Assembly (NCBI GenBank): GCA_037952775.1
Contig: JBANAY010000003.1
Span: 27,962,001 to 28,026,000, forward strand
Length of the DNA: 64,000 nucleotides
Origin: Clonostachys chloroleuca
Lineage: Eukaryota; Ascomycota; Sordariomycetes; Hypocreales; Bionectriaceae
Direction: 5' to 3'
Each line of letters opens with the position of its first letter. Position 1 is the first letter of the stretch. The position numbers and the translations under genes were made by a program. The notes below the pieces were generated by a model. The model was not told the origin of the DNA. It ran no database searches and was given only the letters and a program-made list of their open reading frames with translations. Positions 22,618 to 32,797 of this stretch are shown piece after piece.

Positions 22618-24295
22618 CTAGGTAAGATACCTGAATCCACTCCCAACGGTGTGTTGTCCAGCTGCCTCCTCTTCTGCTTCCTTGGCCTCCAGCTTGCGAT
22701 TGGCACGCTTCAGCACGAAATGGAGGAGAATGCTAGCGCAGATCGCAATAAACGCCATACCAGCGTTCACACTGAAGGCGAGAATAAATCGTGGCGCTGC
22801 GCCGTTAGGATAGAGAAAGGATCCGTAGATGCTGCACACGGTCGCCAGAGCGTTGTTGAATGCCAAAGCTGCTGCTCGCTTAGACACGGGGCGGAAGTTT
22901 GTGTTCGCTGTCCACACCATGGACATGTTGAAGCCAGAGTAGATACCGGGGAGCATGATCATGGCACCAAAGTAGCGAGGACCAATTTGAGTGGTCGACG
23001 CCGAGATGATGAAGCCTGCAAGAGCAGCGGCGATGGACAGGGAAGTATGCCAGAATCTCTCCTGTACGCGATCTGCATTCCATGCCACCACGGCACATAC
23101 AATACAGGCTAGCAGATAAGGTGGCGCGGTGAGTAACAGCGTGGTGATCTTGTCCTTACCCATGCTGGCAACAATGGTCGGGAAGAAGCTGTTGATCGCA
23201 ATGGCCGATGCCGCGCCGTAGCAAACAACAACCAAGATCCAGTTCTTTGGATCTTTGATAAGAAGCTTGAAGCCGTGGAAAAGAGATTGCTTTGACCCTT
23301 CAGTCCAGTCCTCCTCGCCGGCGGCATCAAGCTCCATACGCCACATGGCCATAGCTCGCTCCTCCTCGCTCAACCATTTCGTAGTAGCCGGGAAGTTGGG
23401 TAGTATGAAGAAGGTCGCAAAGGCAATTAGAACCGTAATTGAGCCCTCGATGATGAAGATCCATCTCCAGGCTAGAAGGCCACGGACGCCATTCATGCCG
23501 TTGATAATGCCAGCACCGATCAGACCAGAGAAGGCCCCAGAGATCAAAGACCCAGAGTAGAAGATGGCCGTTCGGACACCTAGTTCTTTACGAACGTACC
23601 ATGCACTGAGAGTCGCCAAGGCGCCTGGATAGAATGCAGCCTCGACGAATCCGAGGAGAAAGCGAGTTGCGACGAGGCTCGAGAAGCCTTGGGCGGCTCC
23701 AGTGCACGCACATAGAATTCCCTGATACTATTAGATAATGATTTTTGCTGGCGAACCATGCCACTTACCCAAGCCATCATACAAGCTGAAAGGTATGATG
23801 CTGGCTTTCCGATTTTGTTTAAGAGCATGTTCGAAGGAACTTGCATCAGGACATATCCCACAAACAGAATAGACACGGCCGTCTGCAGTAGTTAGTATCC
23901 ATGCAGATCTGATGCAACTGCAATATTTCTTACCTGAAATTCGTCGCCCTTCAAGCCTAGATCATCTTCTAAGCCTCCGAGTCGAGCGGCTCCGATTGCG
24001 TTTCTAATAGGCGAGTATGAGTATACTTTTCAAGGAGGGTTCGGGGCACAGTGTCATACCGATCAAGATAATTCATGATGTAGATTAGAATCATGCTAGG
24101 AAGCAAGCGTATATCAATCTTGCGCCTCAGGCGAGTTTCGAGCTGTTTAAGCTCGTCTTCCGAGAGATGCTGTAAGGCTGCTGGTCTTGGAGATGCTGCA
24201 TATTGGAGATGGCCATCATGTACACTGATATCGGCCTCGTCCGAGCTCAACTTTTTCTGAGTGTCTTTCTCCATATTTGAGGTGCTTCTGTTCAT
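22618..24295 (-). CDS. MFS transporter, Dal5/allantoate-permease (ACS) type
   Basis: Four exons: 24295-24060, 24003-23934, 23882-23769 and 23721-22618, predicted 507 residues. The N-terminal loop is acidic. LLPSMILIYIMNYLDR then leads, through intron 1, into NAIGAARLGGLEDDLGL. Next come SILFVGYVLMQVPSNMLL and, after intron 3, GFSSLVATRFLLGFVEAAFYPG, the anion:cation symporter signature. About twelve helices are present and the end VGSGFRYLT is usual for this family. Family members import allantoate, nicotinate, biotin, pantothenate or small organic acids across the plasma membrane. The substrate here is open. The gene is divergent from a Zn2Cys6 regulator (1.3 kb apart). An alternative start at 24274 is possible. 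Confidence 0.9.
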
Positions 24296-25577
24296 TCAGG
24301 TGAGGAATTGAGTTGATAGCTGGACTCTGGAGGTCATGAAGAAAGGTTCTTATACATCCTTGACGCTTGACAAGTTTATCTCACAGTCTGGGGCTAATGG
24401 TGCCCCCCAGAGTTCCTACGATACCCCAGAATGAGGAAGTGCCAAGTGTACGATCGCCCTATACACCAAATTGAAGACAGGGCTTCAGGCGAACCTTTAG
24501 CCCTCCGGCCCAGGAGGCATGTCGGCCGTAGTGTACGATTCTTAGAGGAACTAGACCTCATTAGTTCGGTACATATCTTTGACAACATTAGCTTCTTCCT
24601 CCCCCGCATTGCTACAACTTACCCTCTCCCCCGGGTGACATGGCCAGGACCGTTGATGTTTCCAAATACATGGGTAGACAATGAAAGTACGAGAAAAATA
24701 TTTCTACAGATCCTGCAAGTCACACATTCTACAGCACTGATGATGTAGTCATCTTTGAGGAGTGTGTGCAAGATGACCAATCGATGTCCCAGGTAGGTCT
24801 CGGCGGATGATAAAAGACGTCCCAGAAACGGTTTAGCCAAACAGCTTTGACCCGATACTTCTACCGATAAATTCATTAGATAGGATGAAAACTTAGTTTC
24901 CATACTATGACCTCAGATAACGAGTCAGGGCACTGTCGAGCCACTCCTTCACCCCAGAGTCTCCTAATCGAAATCATCAAGACCCTGGAGTATGGAGGTC
25001 AAAGATTCGTCATCCGTCCCGGCAACTTGCTCCAGGCATCGGCCGCTAATGCGAATGAGCCTATCTGGGCCTTTGCATATGAGCTGGAAATTGGAATGCA
25101 TTGACGTAAACGTGGTTCGGCCGCTAACGCACACGAGCCGACCAAGTCTCTGAGCCTCCACTAGCTGGAAAATGGAGAGGCGAGGGATCGCCCACATTGT
25201 GTTCACCGTTTCGCTGCTTCTGTCATTCATACTTTCCATACCCTTTTCACACGCATCCATGCAGGCTAGGGCTGTTGTCTTTCCCAACCAAGTGTACCCC
25301 GGAGTCGTGGTTCAGGTCACTTGACTCGTCTGAGACGTCGGAGGGCCTGGACGGCACTGGCTAAGTGTCTCAACATCCACCTGAGAGCGGCAACTCCGAG
25401 GACCAAGGGACTGTCTCGCTTCTAGACCCCGGCTCTCGGTAACATTGGTACGACTCGCTAGAAGCCAGCAATGAAGACAACCACCAGCAGTGGAATCATC
25501 GGTCACTGTGTGGGTGAAAGCAGAGATCTCTCGGCAGTCATCATTTATCAATTTCGGCTTTCTGGAGCTTAGACAGA
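24296..25577. promoter_or_regulatory. Divergent intergenic region with imperfect 60 bp repeat
   Basis: A 1.3 kb region between the Dal5-type carrier and the Zn2Cys6 gene. It contains two diverged direct copies of about 57-60 bp at 25039-25095 and 25117-25176 (period 78). Both start TCGGCCGCTAA and both end AGCTGGAAA followed by T/A and TGGA. No gene is called here. Confidence 0.45.
25039..25176. repeat. Imperfect tandem direct repeat, 2 copies
   Basis: Copy 1 is 25039-25095 and copy 2 is 25117-25176. They share TCGGCCGCTAAxGCxxAxGAGCC at one end and AGCTGGAAAxTGGA at the other; the middles have diverged. It may be an old local duplication or a regulatory element. Confidence 0.5.
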
Positions 25578-27757
25578 ATGGGGAGATTCAAAGGCCGCAG
25601 CGCAGTTGCTTGTACTGTATGCCATTCACAAAAAGTGAAATGTGACGGCGGTACGTACTCACGCACTGTAACCCTGCCTGTCTAACTCACAAGACAAGCC
25701 CAGCCATGCGGAAGATGCGCAACTCGCAATCAGGAATGCATCTACCCCGATAAAAAGACCTATGTGACTGTCCCTGAGACCTATCTGAGGAAGCTGGAAA
25801 GCGCAGTTGCCAGCTCTCACACATCTCCATCTCTCGCCACCAATTATAGCAATTCAAGATCCGAGTATTCAGCGAGCTCCCAAAGTCCTCAGGATCCGGG
25901 CCCCGAGTCTGAGAACAGGGTAGCGGCCAGGGCTGCCATTCTGGATGACGGCAGTAACGAACGTTTCGTGCATGACCTCAGGCAGTTGACCATCCCAGAG
26001 AGTCCGGGAGGACTGCGAGAATCGAGCGGATACACCTATGTGGCTCTCAAGTTCGACTTTCTTGGTGAGACATGTTTCCGCATTTTAATAAGAACTTTAG
26101 CCCTGATGATAATTAGAGCCCAGAATGGTTATTAAATTGCCGCCTCAACCATTGGCGGTACAATTGCTGAACACTTTTGAGGAGATATTTTGTGATTATC
26201 ACTGGTTCTTACGAAGAGACTTTCGGGAACGAGTGGCCTTGATATATTCGGATCCTGATAACCAATTAAAAGACAGGTGTTGGCTAGCACGGGCGTCTCT
26301 TGTCTTTGCCCTCGGTACGACATTTATTCATGGGCCCCAAGCATTAACCGGCAATTCACCGTCAAGGCCGTCCGACGTTCCATTACCTCCCGGATCGGAC
26401 ATGTTTGAACAGGCTGTCGCTCTGCTCAACGTTTCTTCAGAAGAGCCAACAACGGAAGATATCGAGGCACTGAACTTGATGGTAGGTCCGTTGACCACTA
26501 CACACTGATCCTTCGCTAATAGTGAAAGGCATTTTATTGTTATTGTCTGAATCGCCGTAGAATGGCCTACAAATATGCGACACAAAGTCTAGCCGTCGCC
26601 AAACTTCTTTATCTTGATAAAGTAGCCGACTCGTCATCGAATACCGAACAACAAGTGTTGTTAGAGCATAAGAAGCGACTCTGGTGGACCTCGTTTTGCA
26701 TGGAGAGAATGGTTGTAGCAGAATTAGGTATATCCCCGGCTCATGGACGAAGCAACCTGGGACTCGCACTGCCCACGGCAGAGAATATTCCTAAATCTGA
26801 GTTGAATCAATTCTTTGATTCGAGGGTTCTGTCTCTGCAAACAGAGATGTGCGAGATTAAATGCCAGATAATCGAGGCAGTGAGCCACTTGCGGCAGGTT
26901 TCAGACCTGGAGACCATGCTCTTTGAGCTGTGGCCATGCCTAAGCACTCTTCAGTCTTGGAGACAGCATGTGCCCTCCTCAATCTCTTTTGACTTCACGA
27001 AAGGAGTGCCAGTAGAGATGATTTACCTCCCGTGTGCTCGTGGACTCGCCTCCCTTTACCTTCGGTATCATCAGGTATGCATCGTGCCACCAGTAAACAA
27101 GAGGGTAGAAGTTGATACAACCTCAATTAGTGCTTCACTGTTATTTTACGACCTCTTTTCTCAAAAGAGCTCTCTCTGCTTCTGCAAGGTGCAGATCCGA
27201 AGCAATTCGAGTCTGGACTGACGATGACACAACGCCAACGCATCCAGGTGTTGAAAAGAGAGGGCCTCCAAGCTGCGAGAAATAATTGCAGAATCTTATT
27301 GGATCTCGTAGCCCGCGGGAAACTAGGTTCGAAGGCCCATAAAATGACCACTTCTTCCCCCCGCGTTCAATCTTGCTAACTCGTCCCAGCCAAATTCGGA
27401 TACTGGGACTCGGTTCACGCCTTTAGCAGCCTCTCCATCATGTCCATCTCGCGAGCCGTAGCGCCCGATCTCAGTGAAAGCCCACAATACAATGATGATG
27501 CATACCTGTATTCCCAGTGCCGCGTCATGCTGAAGGACATGGCCGAGGCGGGGAACCCTGCATCAAAGGACCACCACCTTCTTCTCGCGGACGTTGAGAA
27601 CATTGTGCAAAACTTGATGGAGAGTGCCGCCCAGGAGAAATCTGCAGAGAGGCCGGTGGAGGTGGAGACTATGACACCTTCGCTCGACCTCGGGGAACAT
27701 TTGTGGTCAGATGCGGACTGGGTCAATTTTCTGAATACATATTCACATACGATGTGA
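25578..27757 (+). CDS. Zn2Cys6 fungal transcription factor
   Basis: Six exons: 25578-25650, 25699-26064, 26117-26481, 26529-27074, 27170-27326 and 27390-27757, predicted 624 residues. The cluster begins at residue 12: ACTVCHSQKVKCDG, then intron 1, then AQPCGRCATRNQEC. All six Cys have standard spacing only when the intron (GTACGT...CAAG) is removed. A leucine/Ser-rich linker leads to the fungal_trans domain: GTTFIHGP, then after intron 3 AFYCYCLNRRRMAYKYA, then KKRLWWTSFCMERM, the classic middle homology signature. Introns 4 and 5 restore SLLLQGADPKQF and AKFGYWDSVHAFSSL. The acidic C-terminus (LWSDADWVNFL) may be an activation patch. Its neighbours are a divergent permease and a downstream aspartase-like gene. 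Confidence 0.88.
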
Positions 27758-28728
27758 TGAGCCGATGTGATGAGCTCTCGGGTCTTGTGGAGGCTATGGG
27801 GAATATCACTCCGTAACCTTCATTTACGTTACTTGCAGCATCTAAATGATACGTTTACGTCGATTTATCAGGTAAAAGGCTAGCCAACTCCTGCAAAGCC
27901 GTAGAATCAGGTACACTCGTTGAGCATGATACGACCTGGACCTGACAAGTAGATTGGCTGCCAATGCCGAAAAATAACATGTAAGACTCAGGGCTTGATG
28001 AAGTTGCGTTCTGAACAGGCTACTACATGCCATAGATACTGGGCATGTGGGGAGATGTACCCAGCTTTGAGACCAAGAGGAGTACTTGTGCATGATACGT
28101 ATCAACCCATCGAGTGCGGAGCCAACCTCTTTCGTACAGGCCTGTTAGATCAAAGGATAATAACTACCTATAGACATGGAAGACATAGGTTAATCATGTG
28201 GACATCCCGGGCGAGACTGGAGTATCAGTTCCCCATGTCAGTTGCCCCTCGGCCCTAGCGGCCGAGAAGGTTACAGCTGGCAGCTAATGCACTCGCGGCC
28301 GACCCCTTAAATTAGAAACCAGGTTCAGGTCCCCTGTACCTCTAAACTGAATTATACCACCGCTTGTAGAGGGATCAATCGATCCTGCCGTAGTACAGGT
28401 ACTTGGGCACTCATTATGGAATATATGCCAAGGCAGGAATGCCGCCCATGCCACCTCCCACTCACTTCTCCACGCCTGATGAGGACTATCGATGGTTCTG
28501 CGTCCCCCGTATATATTCTTTATCTCCGTGTTGAATTATTTCCATGAGGCTCATCTATATTGACAGGCCGCCCGTACCATAAGCTTGAGATATCATATAC
28601 CCCTGCAACACGATAGCACTCGACGACTTCGCTCGCGTTGAACTCTTGACCCCTATCGGCCGCAAGCCTGATCATAGCTCAACCAACTATCTAGATCCAC
28701 GAGCTCGAGCCAACACATATCTCACACG
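27758..28728. other. Intergenic, 1 kb
   Basis: Region between two plus-strand genes. No supportable gene was found. The last 200 bases are pyrimidine-rich and presumably form the promoter and leader of the lyase gene (TATATATTC near 28510). Confidence 0.45.
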
Positions 28729-30201
28729 ATGTATCAAACTTCTCAGGTCGTGGTTTGCGAACAAGCGGACAAATCAGGTCCCAATCAGTTCGTGACACTC
28801 TCGAACAAACGGATCGAAAGGGACAGTCTCGGAGAGCTGGAGATTCCAGACGACGCTCTCTATGGCATCAACACTCTTCGAGCAGTCAATAACTTCCCTC
28901 TCTCGGGTCGACCACTTGCAACATGGCCCGACTTCATTCACTCATTTGCTGTGATTAAACAAGCAGCGGCTCGTGCCAACAGTGAAGTCGGTAGTGTAAC
29001 GACACAGCAAGCGGATGCCATCTCCGCAGCCTGCGAAGAGATACAGACCGGCAGGCATGACGTGCACTTCGTGGTTGATATCCTCGAAGGTTCCGGTGGC
29101 ACCTCTACTAATATGAACGTGAACGAGGTCATCGCCAATGTCGCCACAAAGGCCTCAGGTCGGGCGCTGTCCGACTATAGCTTCGTCCATCCCAATGACC
29201 ACGTCAATATGGGCCAGTCTACCAATGATGTCGTTCCCACGGCCATGAAGCTGGCGATATATCGCGCAATGCAAGGCGCCCTGGAAACACTCGGACAGCT
29301 CGCCGACGCTTTCGCCGTGAAGCGTGAAGAATACGCTTCCCTGCTTCGACTTGGGCGGACCTGCTTGCAAGACGCCCAGCCCATGACTCTGGGTCAGGCG
29401 CTTGGGGGATACGAGTCTGTGATTCGGCGTCACGTGGAACAGCTCGGCGCGATCCGTGAGCAGTTCCTGACACTCCCTCTTGGAGGCACTGCGATCGGAA
29501 CAGGCTTCGGCTCGAGGCCGGGCTACAAGGCCGCCGTGTTCAGGCATCTTTCCGCTCTCCTTGGGGTTACAGTACACCATGCGAGTAACTCGTTCGATGG
29601 CATGCAGAACATGGATACTTGTGCCCGCCTGTCAGCTGAGCTGCGCAACACCGCAAACACTTTGTGGAAAATATCCAACGATCTCATCTTGCTTTCATCA
29701 GGGCCCAGTGGCGGCATTTCTGAGATCACCTTGCCATCCGTCCAGGCTGGATCATCCATCATGCCTGGAAAGGTTAATCCTGTGATCCCCATTGCGGTCT
29801 GCCAGGTTGCCTTCGCCATCAGCGGCAATGATTCTGCCATATCTATGGCCTGCCAACAGGGCATGCTTGAGATCAATCATTTTGAGCTGCTCGTTTGTGA
29901 TCGTCTCTTCGAGAGCATCCGTCTGCTCAAGGGCGCCGCAGAAATCTTCTCCAAACGATGCGTGCAGGGGCTGGTTGCCAACAAGGAGATATCTGAGCAG
30001 CATCTACTTGCTGGCAGTGCTCTGGCCACTGCTCTAGTACCGAAGCTCGGCTACGCAAAAGTCTCGAAAATCGTCCGGTCAGCCGTGGCAGAGGAGCGAC
30101 GGTTTCTTGATGTCGCCGTTGAGGAGGGTCACCTTAGGATAGATGAAGTCAGAGCGGCTCTTGAGCAATCAATTTTGGTTGACAATTCTTCAACAGTTTA
30201 G
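28729..30201 (+). CDS. Aspartase/fumarase superfamily protein with altered active site
   Basis: Single exon, 490 residues, full length for class II fumarase/aspartase. Conserved regions: residues about 37-60 (LEIPDDALYGINTLRAVNNF), GGTSTNMNVNEVIAN, VHPNDHVNMGQSTND, LQDAQPMTLGQ, and the signature GSSIMPGKVNPV (about 342) with the mobile-loop catalytic Ser. Overall it is closest to aspartate ammonia-lyases. Two otherwise conserved positions differ. GRTH(L/M)QDA of fumarase C (His188) reads GRTCLQDA (Cys212; aspartases have His or Gln). The Glu of NPxxxE, its charge-relay partner, is Ile355 (NPVIPI). The Glu of LGQE is Ala. The fold and loop are intact, so it could be an ammonia-lyase for a different amino acid or a decayed enzyme. 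It likely acts in the cytosol; no clear targeting peptide is seen. Confidence 0.85.
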   Translation: MYQTSQVVVCEQADKSGPNQFVTLSNKRIERDSLGELEIPDDALYGINTLRAVNNFPLSGRPLATWPDFIHSFAVIKQAAARANSEVGSVTTQQADAISAACEEIQTGRHDVHFVVDILEGSGGTSTNMNVNEVIANVATKASGRALSDYSFVHPNDHVNMGQSTNDVVPTAMKLAIYRAMQGALETLGQLADAFAVKREEYASLLRLGRTCLQDAQPMTLGQALGGYESVIRRHVEQLGAIREQFLTLPLGGTAIGTGFGSRPGYKAAVFRHLSALLGVTVHHASNSFDGMQNMDTCARLSAELRNTANTLWKISNDLILLSSGPSGGISEITLPSVQAGSSIMPGKVNPVIPIAVCQVAFAISGNDSAISMACQQGMLEINHFELLVCDRLFESIRLLKGAAEIFSKRCVQGLVANKEISEQHLLAGSALATALVPKLGYAKVSKIVRSAVAEERRFLDVAVEEGHLRIDEVRAALEQSILVDNSSTV

Positions 30202-30287
30202 AACATGCCCCAATAATCTAGTCCACTTGAACAACTTATCAGACCGTATGAAGCGTGCTAATTGGTGATGAGCGTAGAGTTTGTGTA

Positions 30288-32394
30288 TTACCCAACCATC
30301 GAAATCTGACGTGTAATTCGATTGAAAACTCCCGCAATAAGAGACACTTTTTGATCTCGCATCAACTCAGCCTCTTTATCCTTTCGAAGCGTATACATCC
30401 CAAGTTGAATTGCTTCGTAGCAAATTAGACGCTTTAGAGTCCAGGCGTGTAAGAATATCAAGCAAAACTGAAAAATCAGCACGTGCTCTGGTGGCTAGAG
30501 GCGAACTCTGATTCCGGTGAATTATCGCCAACAAGCTGGCTCCGATGAGCCGAATCTTCTCAACCTTCGTAACCGGTCAGATAGCTCGAAGTTTACCAGC
30601 CTGCGGCAGTGCAACTTACGTATGGCTCCCCATTTACCTGCAACGACCAGAACGGTGCCTCATGCATCACTCGCAGCATATCCCTTGCTATTTCCGTCTT
30701 TTTCAGGTCTGCCTGCTCAATGCTGGTGCCAAAGCATGTTGGAAGGTCCAGTTTCTCCGCGATTGCCATCTTGAGGCAGTGCAGCGAGACCTGCAGGTTG
30801 GCACACTGGATGATGAACTGCTTCGACTGCGTCGTGGTCTCCTTTCCGCCAGCCGCGATAGCTGCAAAGGTGTATGATTGCAGATATGGCGGGAGGTCGT
30901 CTAGACATGTGATAAAGTTTACATACAGCGCGTCGAGGCGGCGACGCTGCTCGTTGGTCAGTAGAGCTTGCGGCGGAGCAGAGGCCATTCCCAGGTTTTC
31001 CCTGTCATGGATGAGCCGGGCCTCCAGCAGAACATCAGATGCCGCTTGCCATAGCCGCAGGTTCGCATTGAAGCCTTCGATAAAGTTCCTGCGACTGCTG
31101 CCAGGCGAAGGTGCCTCGTTTCCCGGTGAAGGACCAATAGAGGACTCATCTTCGATGCCAGTTGGGTACGAGGTCGTGATGCCGGCTTCGAAGGAGTACT
31201 TGTGGATGGTGATGGGTCGATTATTCAAGATGGCAGCAGATTTGTCGCCCATGTACACGATCCAGAATGCCCTTCGTCTCAATTCAGCTTCGATGGGAAA
31301 CAAACCCTCGAGCGACGACTCCTCGTGCAGCTGCATCACCTGCGCAAGTCGTGTGGCCTCACCAAAGATATGCCATGAATACTTTGGCTTCCCAGCTGCG
31401 TGGAGGCAGTTGGAGTGAAAGTAGCGAATGGCAATGGAGTTTGCGTTAGGGTTCTCTAAGTCTGCCTCGAGGTACTGATTCAAACATCCGCGAGAGGCCT
31501 GGAGGAAGATATTGGCGACGCTTTCTCCTTCTGCAAATAGGTCCCTGGGTAGCAGAAAGGCGGCCTCAGCGCATACAGCGGTGATGAGAGTGAAAGTTGA
31601 ATCATGCCATGGCTCTATTATCGAAAGACTGACTGGAGCGCCATGGGTGAAATCTGGCCATGCTTCATCTGGTTGCCCCGGGGCTGCATCTACTCTTGAT
31701 CGAGAAGCGCTGTTTAGGCTCGTAGATGAGTGAGCTAAAAAGAATACCAGCCCTTCTCGTAGGCTTGGCTCATGAACCAACGGAGTAAGAGGATAGAGAT
31801 ACTCGAAAAACAAATCAAAGCATCGAGTAACCATCTGGTTGATATTCACGTTGATGAGTGCCAGTGACCGGGCGAGGCCATGCCACCTTTGGATAGCTGA
31901 AAGGCGATGAGTCCCTGAAGGATCAGACACAGAGCTGCGAATCGTTTGTGGAGAGAGTGCATGTTCGATATGGAGAGTCTCTCCGTGCTCCCACGAGCCA
32001 GATGGAGACGCTCCAATGGGGCTCCCAAAGGACGGGACTCCAACCGCCCTATTTGGAGGTGATAGTGCCGAAGGCGCCGTGTTTTCTCTATTCTCGGCGA
32101 CGGTCGACCCAGTTATCCTTCTGATTTTGGGTCCTCGTCTCGCAGAAGGGACATCAAAGGTGCACCGTTCTTCGGCCTCGAGGCATAGGGAGCATGCATT
32201 GCTCGTGCTGGACGAGTCGCACTAAGGCAGCTTGGTCAGGAATTATCGTCTCTCTTAGCCTACGAGCATTTCAACCGAGATTAGCTCACCTTCGCTTTTC
32301 TCCGCCGACAACGGTCGCAAGCTCTGCTGCTGAGAAGCCGTCGCCGCTGCTGGCTGGGCTGTGGGGATGCTGGACACGGCGGTGAGCTTGGCAT
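30288..32394 (-). CDS. Zn2Cys6 fungal transcription factor (candidate regulator of glucan locus)
   Basis: Three exons: 32394-32290, 32221-30620 and 30494-30288, predicted 637 residues. Residues about 26-60 give the zinc cluster: ACDRCRRRKAK, intron 1, then CDSSSTSNACSLCLEAEERC. The Lys/Arg-rich loop and six Cys are complete. A Pro/Ser linker leads to the fungal_trans domain (LFFEYLYPLTPLVHEP, FGEATRLAQVMQLHEE, ELRRRAFWIVYMGDKSAA). Intron 2 (TAC|GTAAGT...CTCTAG) joins NGEPY to PPEHVLIFQFC in frame; without it the protein would end nine residues on. The gene is divergent from the secreted glucanase at 32798. Their shared 403 bp region holds CGG-N5-CGG sites of the kind zinc-cluster dimers bind, so it is the likely local regulator. 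Confidence 0.88.
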
Positions 32395-32797
32395 GTTGGC
32401 ATATCCTGCTGTTGCCTCTATTCGGAGAAAAGCAGTCGAGCAGAGGCACCTGTCGGCGTTTTATGACAACATTGTGAGCCGAGGCGCGTTGCCTGAATCC
32501 CCACAAGAACCGCAGCTGAGCGTTTCTCCGTTTCTCCGGGTGATCTTTGCCAGAAACAGACCCAGCTGGCGGTCTGCAGACGCTGATCTGCGGGGGACAA
32601 ACAAGAATCCGGGACTCTGGGGAAAAGTCGTCCCTGATCATTTGAGGCAAGGCGTGTAATTTTATGCCGGCAATTTCCAGGGGGATAGGCATGTTCCGAA
32701 TTATAAGCTATGATCATCGTCATCTATAAAATGAGATTGTGTCCCTCTATTCACATGATCACGGCACTTTCAGCAACCAATTCATAGGGTCTTGCCA
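32395..32797. promoter_or_regulatory. Divergent promoter with CGGAGAAA sites
   Basis: The octamer CGGAGAAA lies at 32423-32430 (plus) and twice in tandem on the minus strand at 32538-32531 and 32530-32523, forming CGG-AGAAA-CGG. The same arrangement occurs in the transporter/GH1 promoter at 37274-37289. CreA-like SYGGRG sites are GCGGGG (32590-32595) and CTGGGG (32617-32622). TATAAAA at 32725-32731 is 67 bp before the glucanase ATG. Confidence 0.65.

Noticed and set aside
32287..32302. CGGAGAAA copy inside exon 1 of the 30288-32394 regulator
   Set aside because: It is explained by the codons of the basic CRRRKAK loop of the zinc cluster, so it was not counted as an operator.
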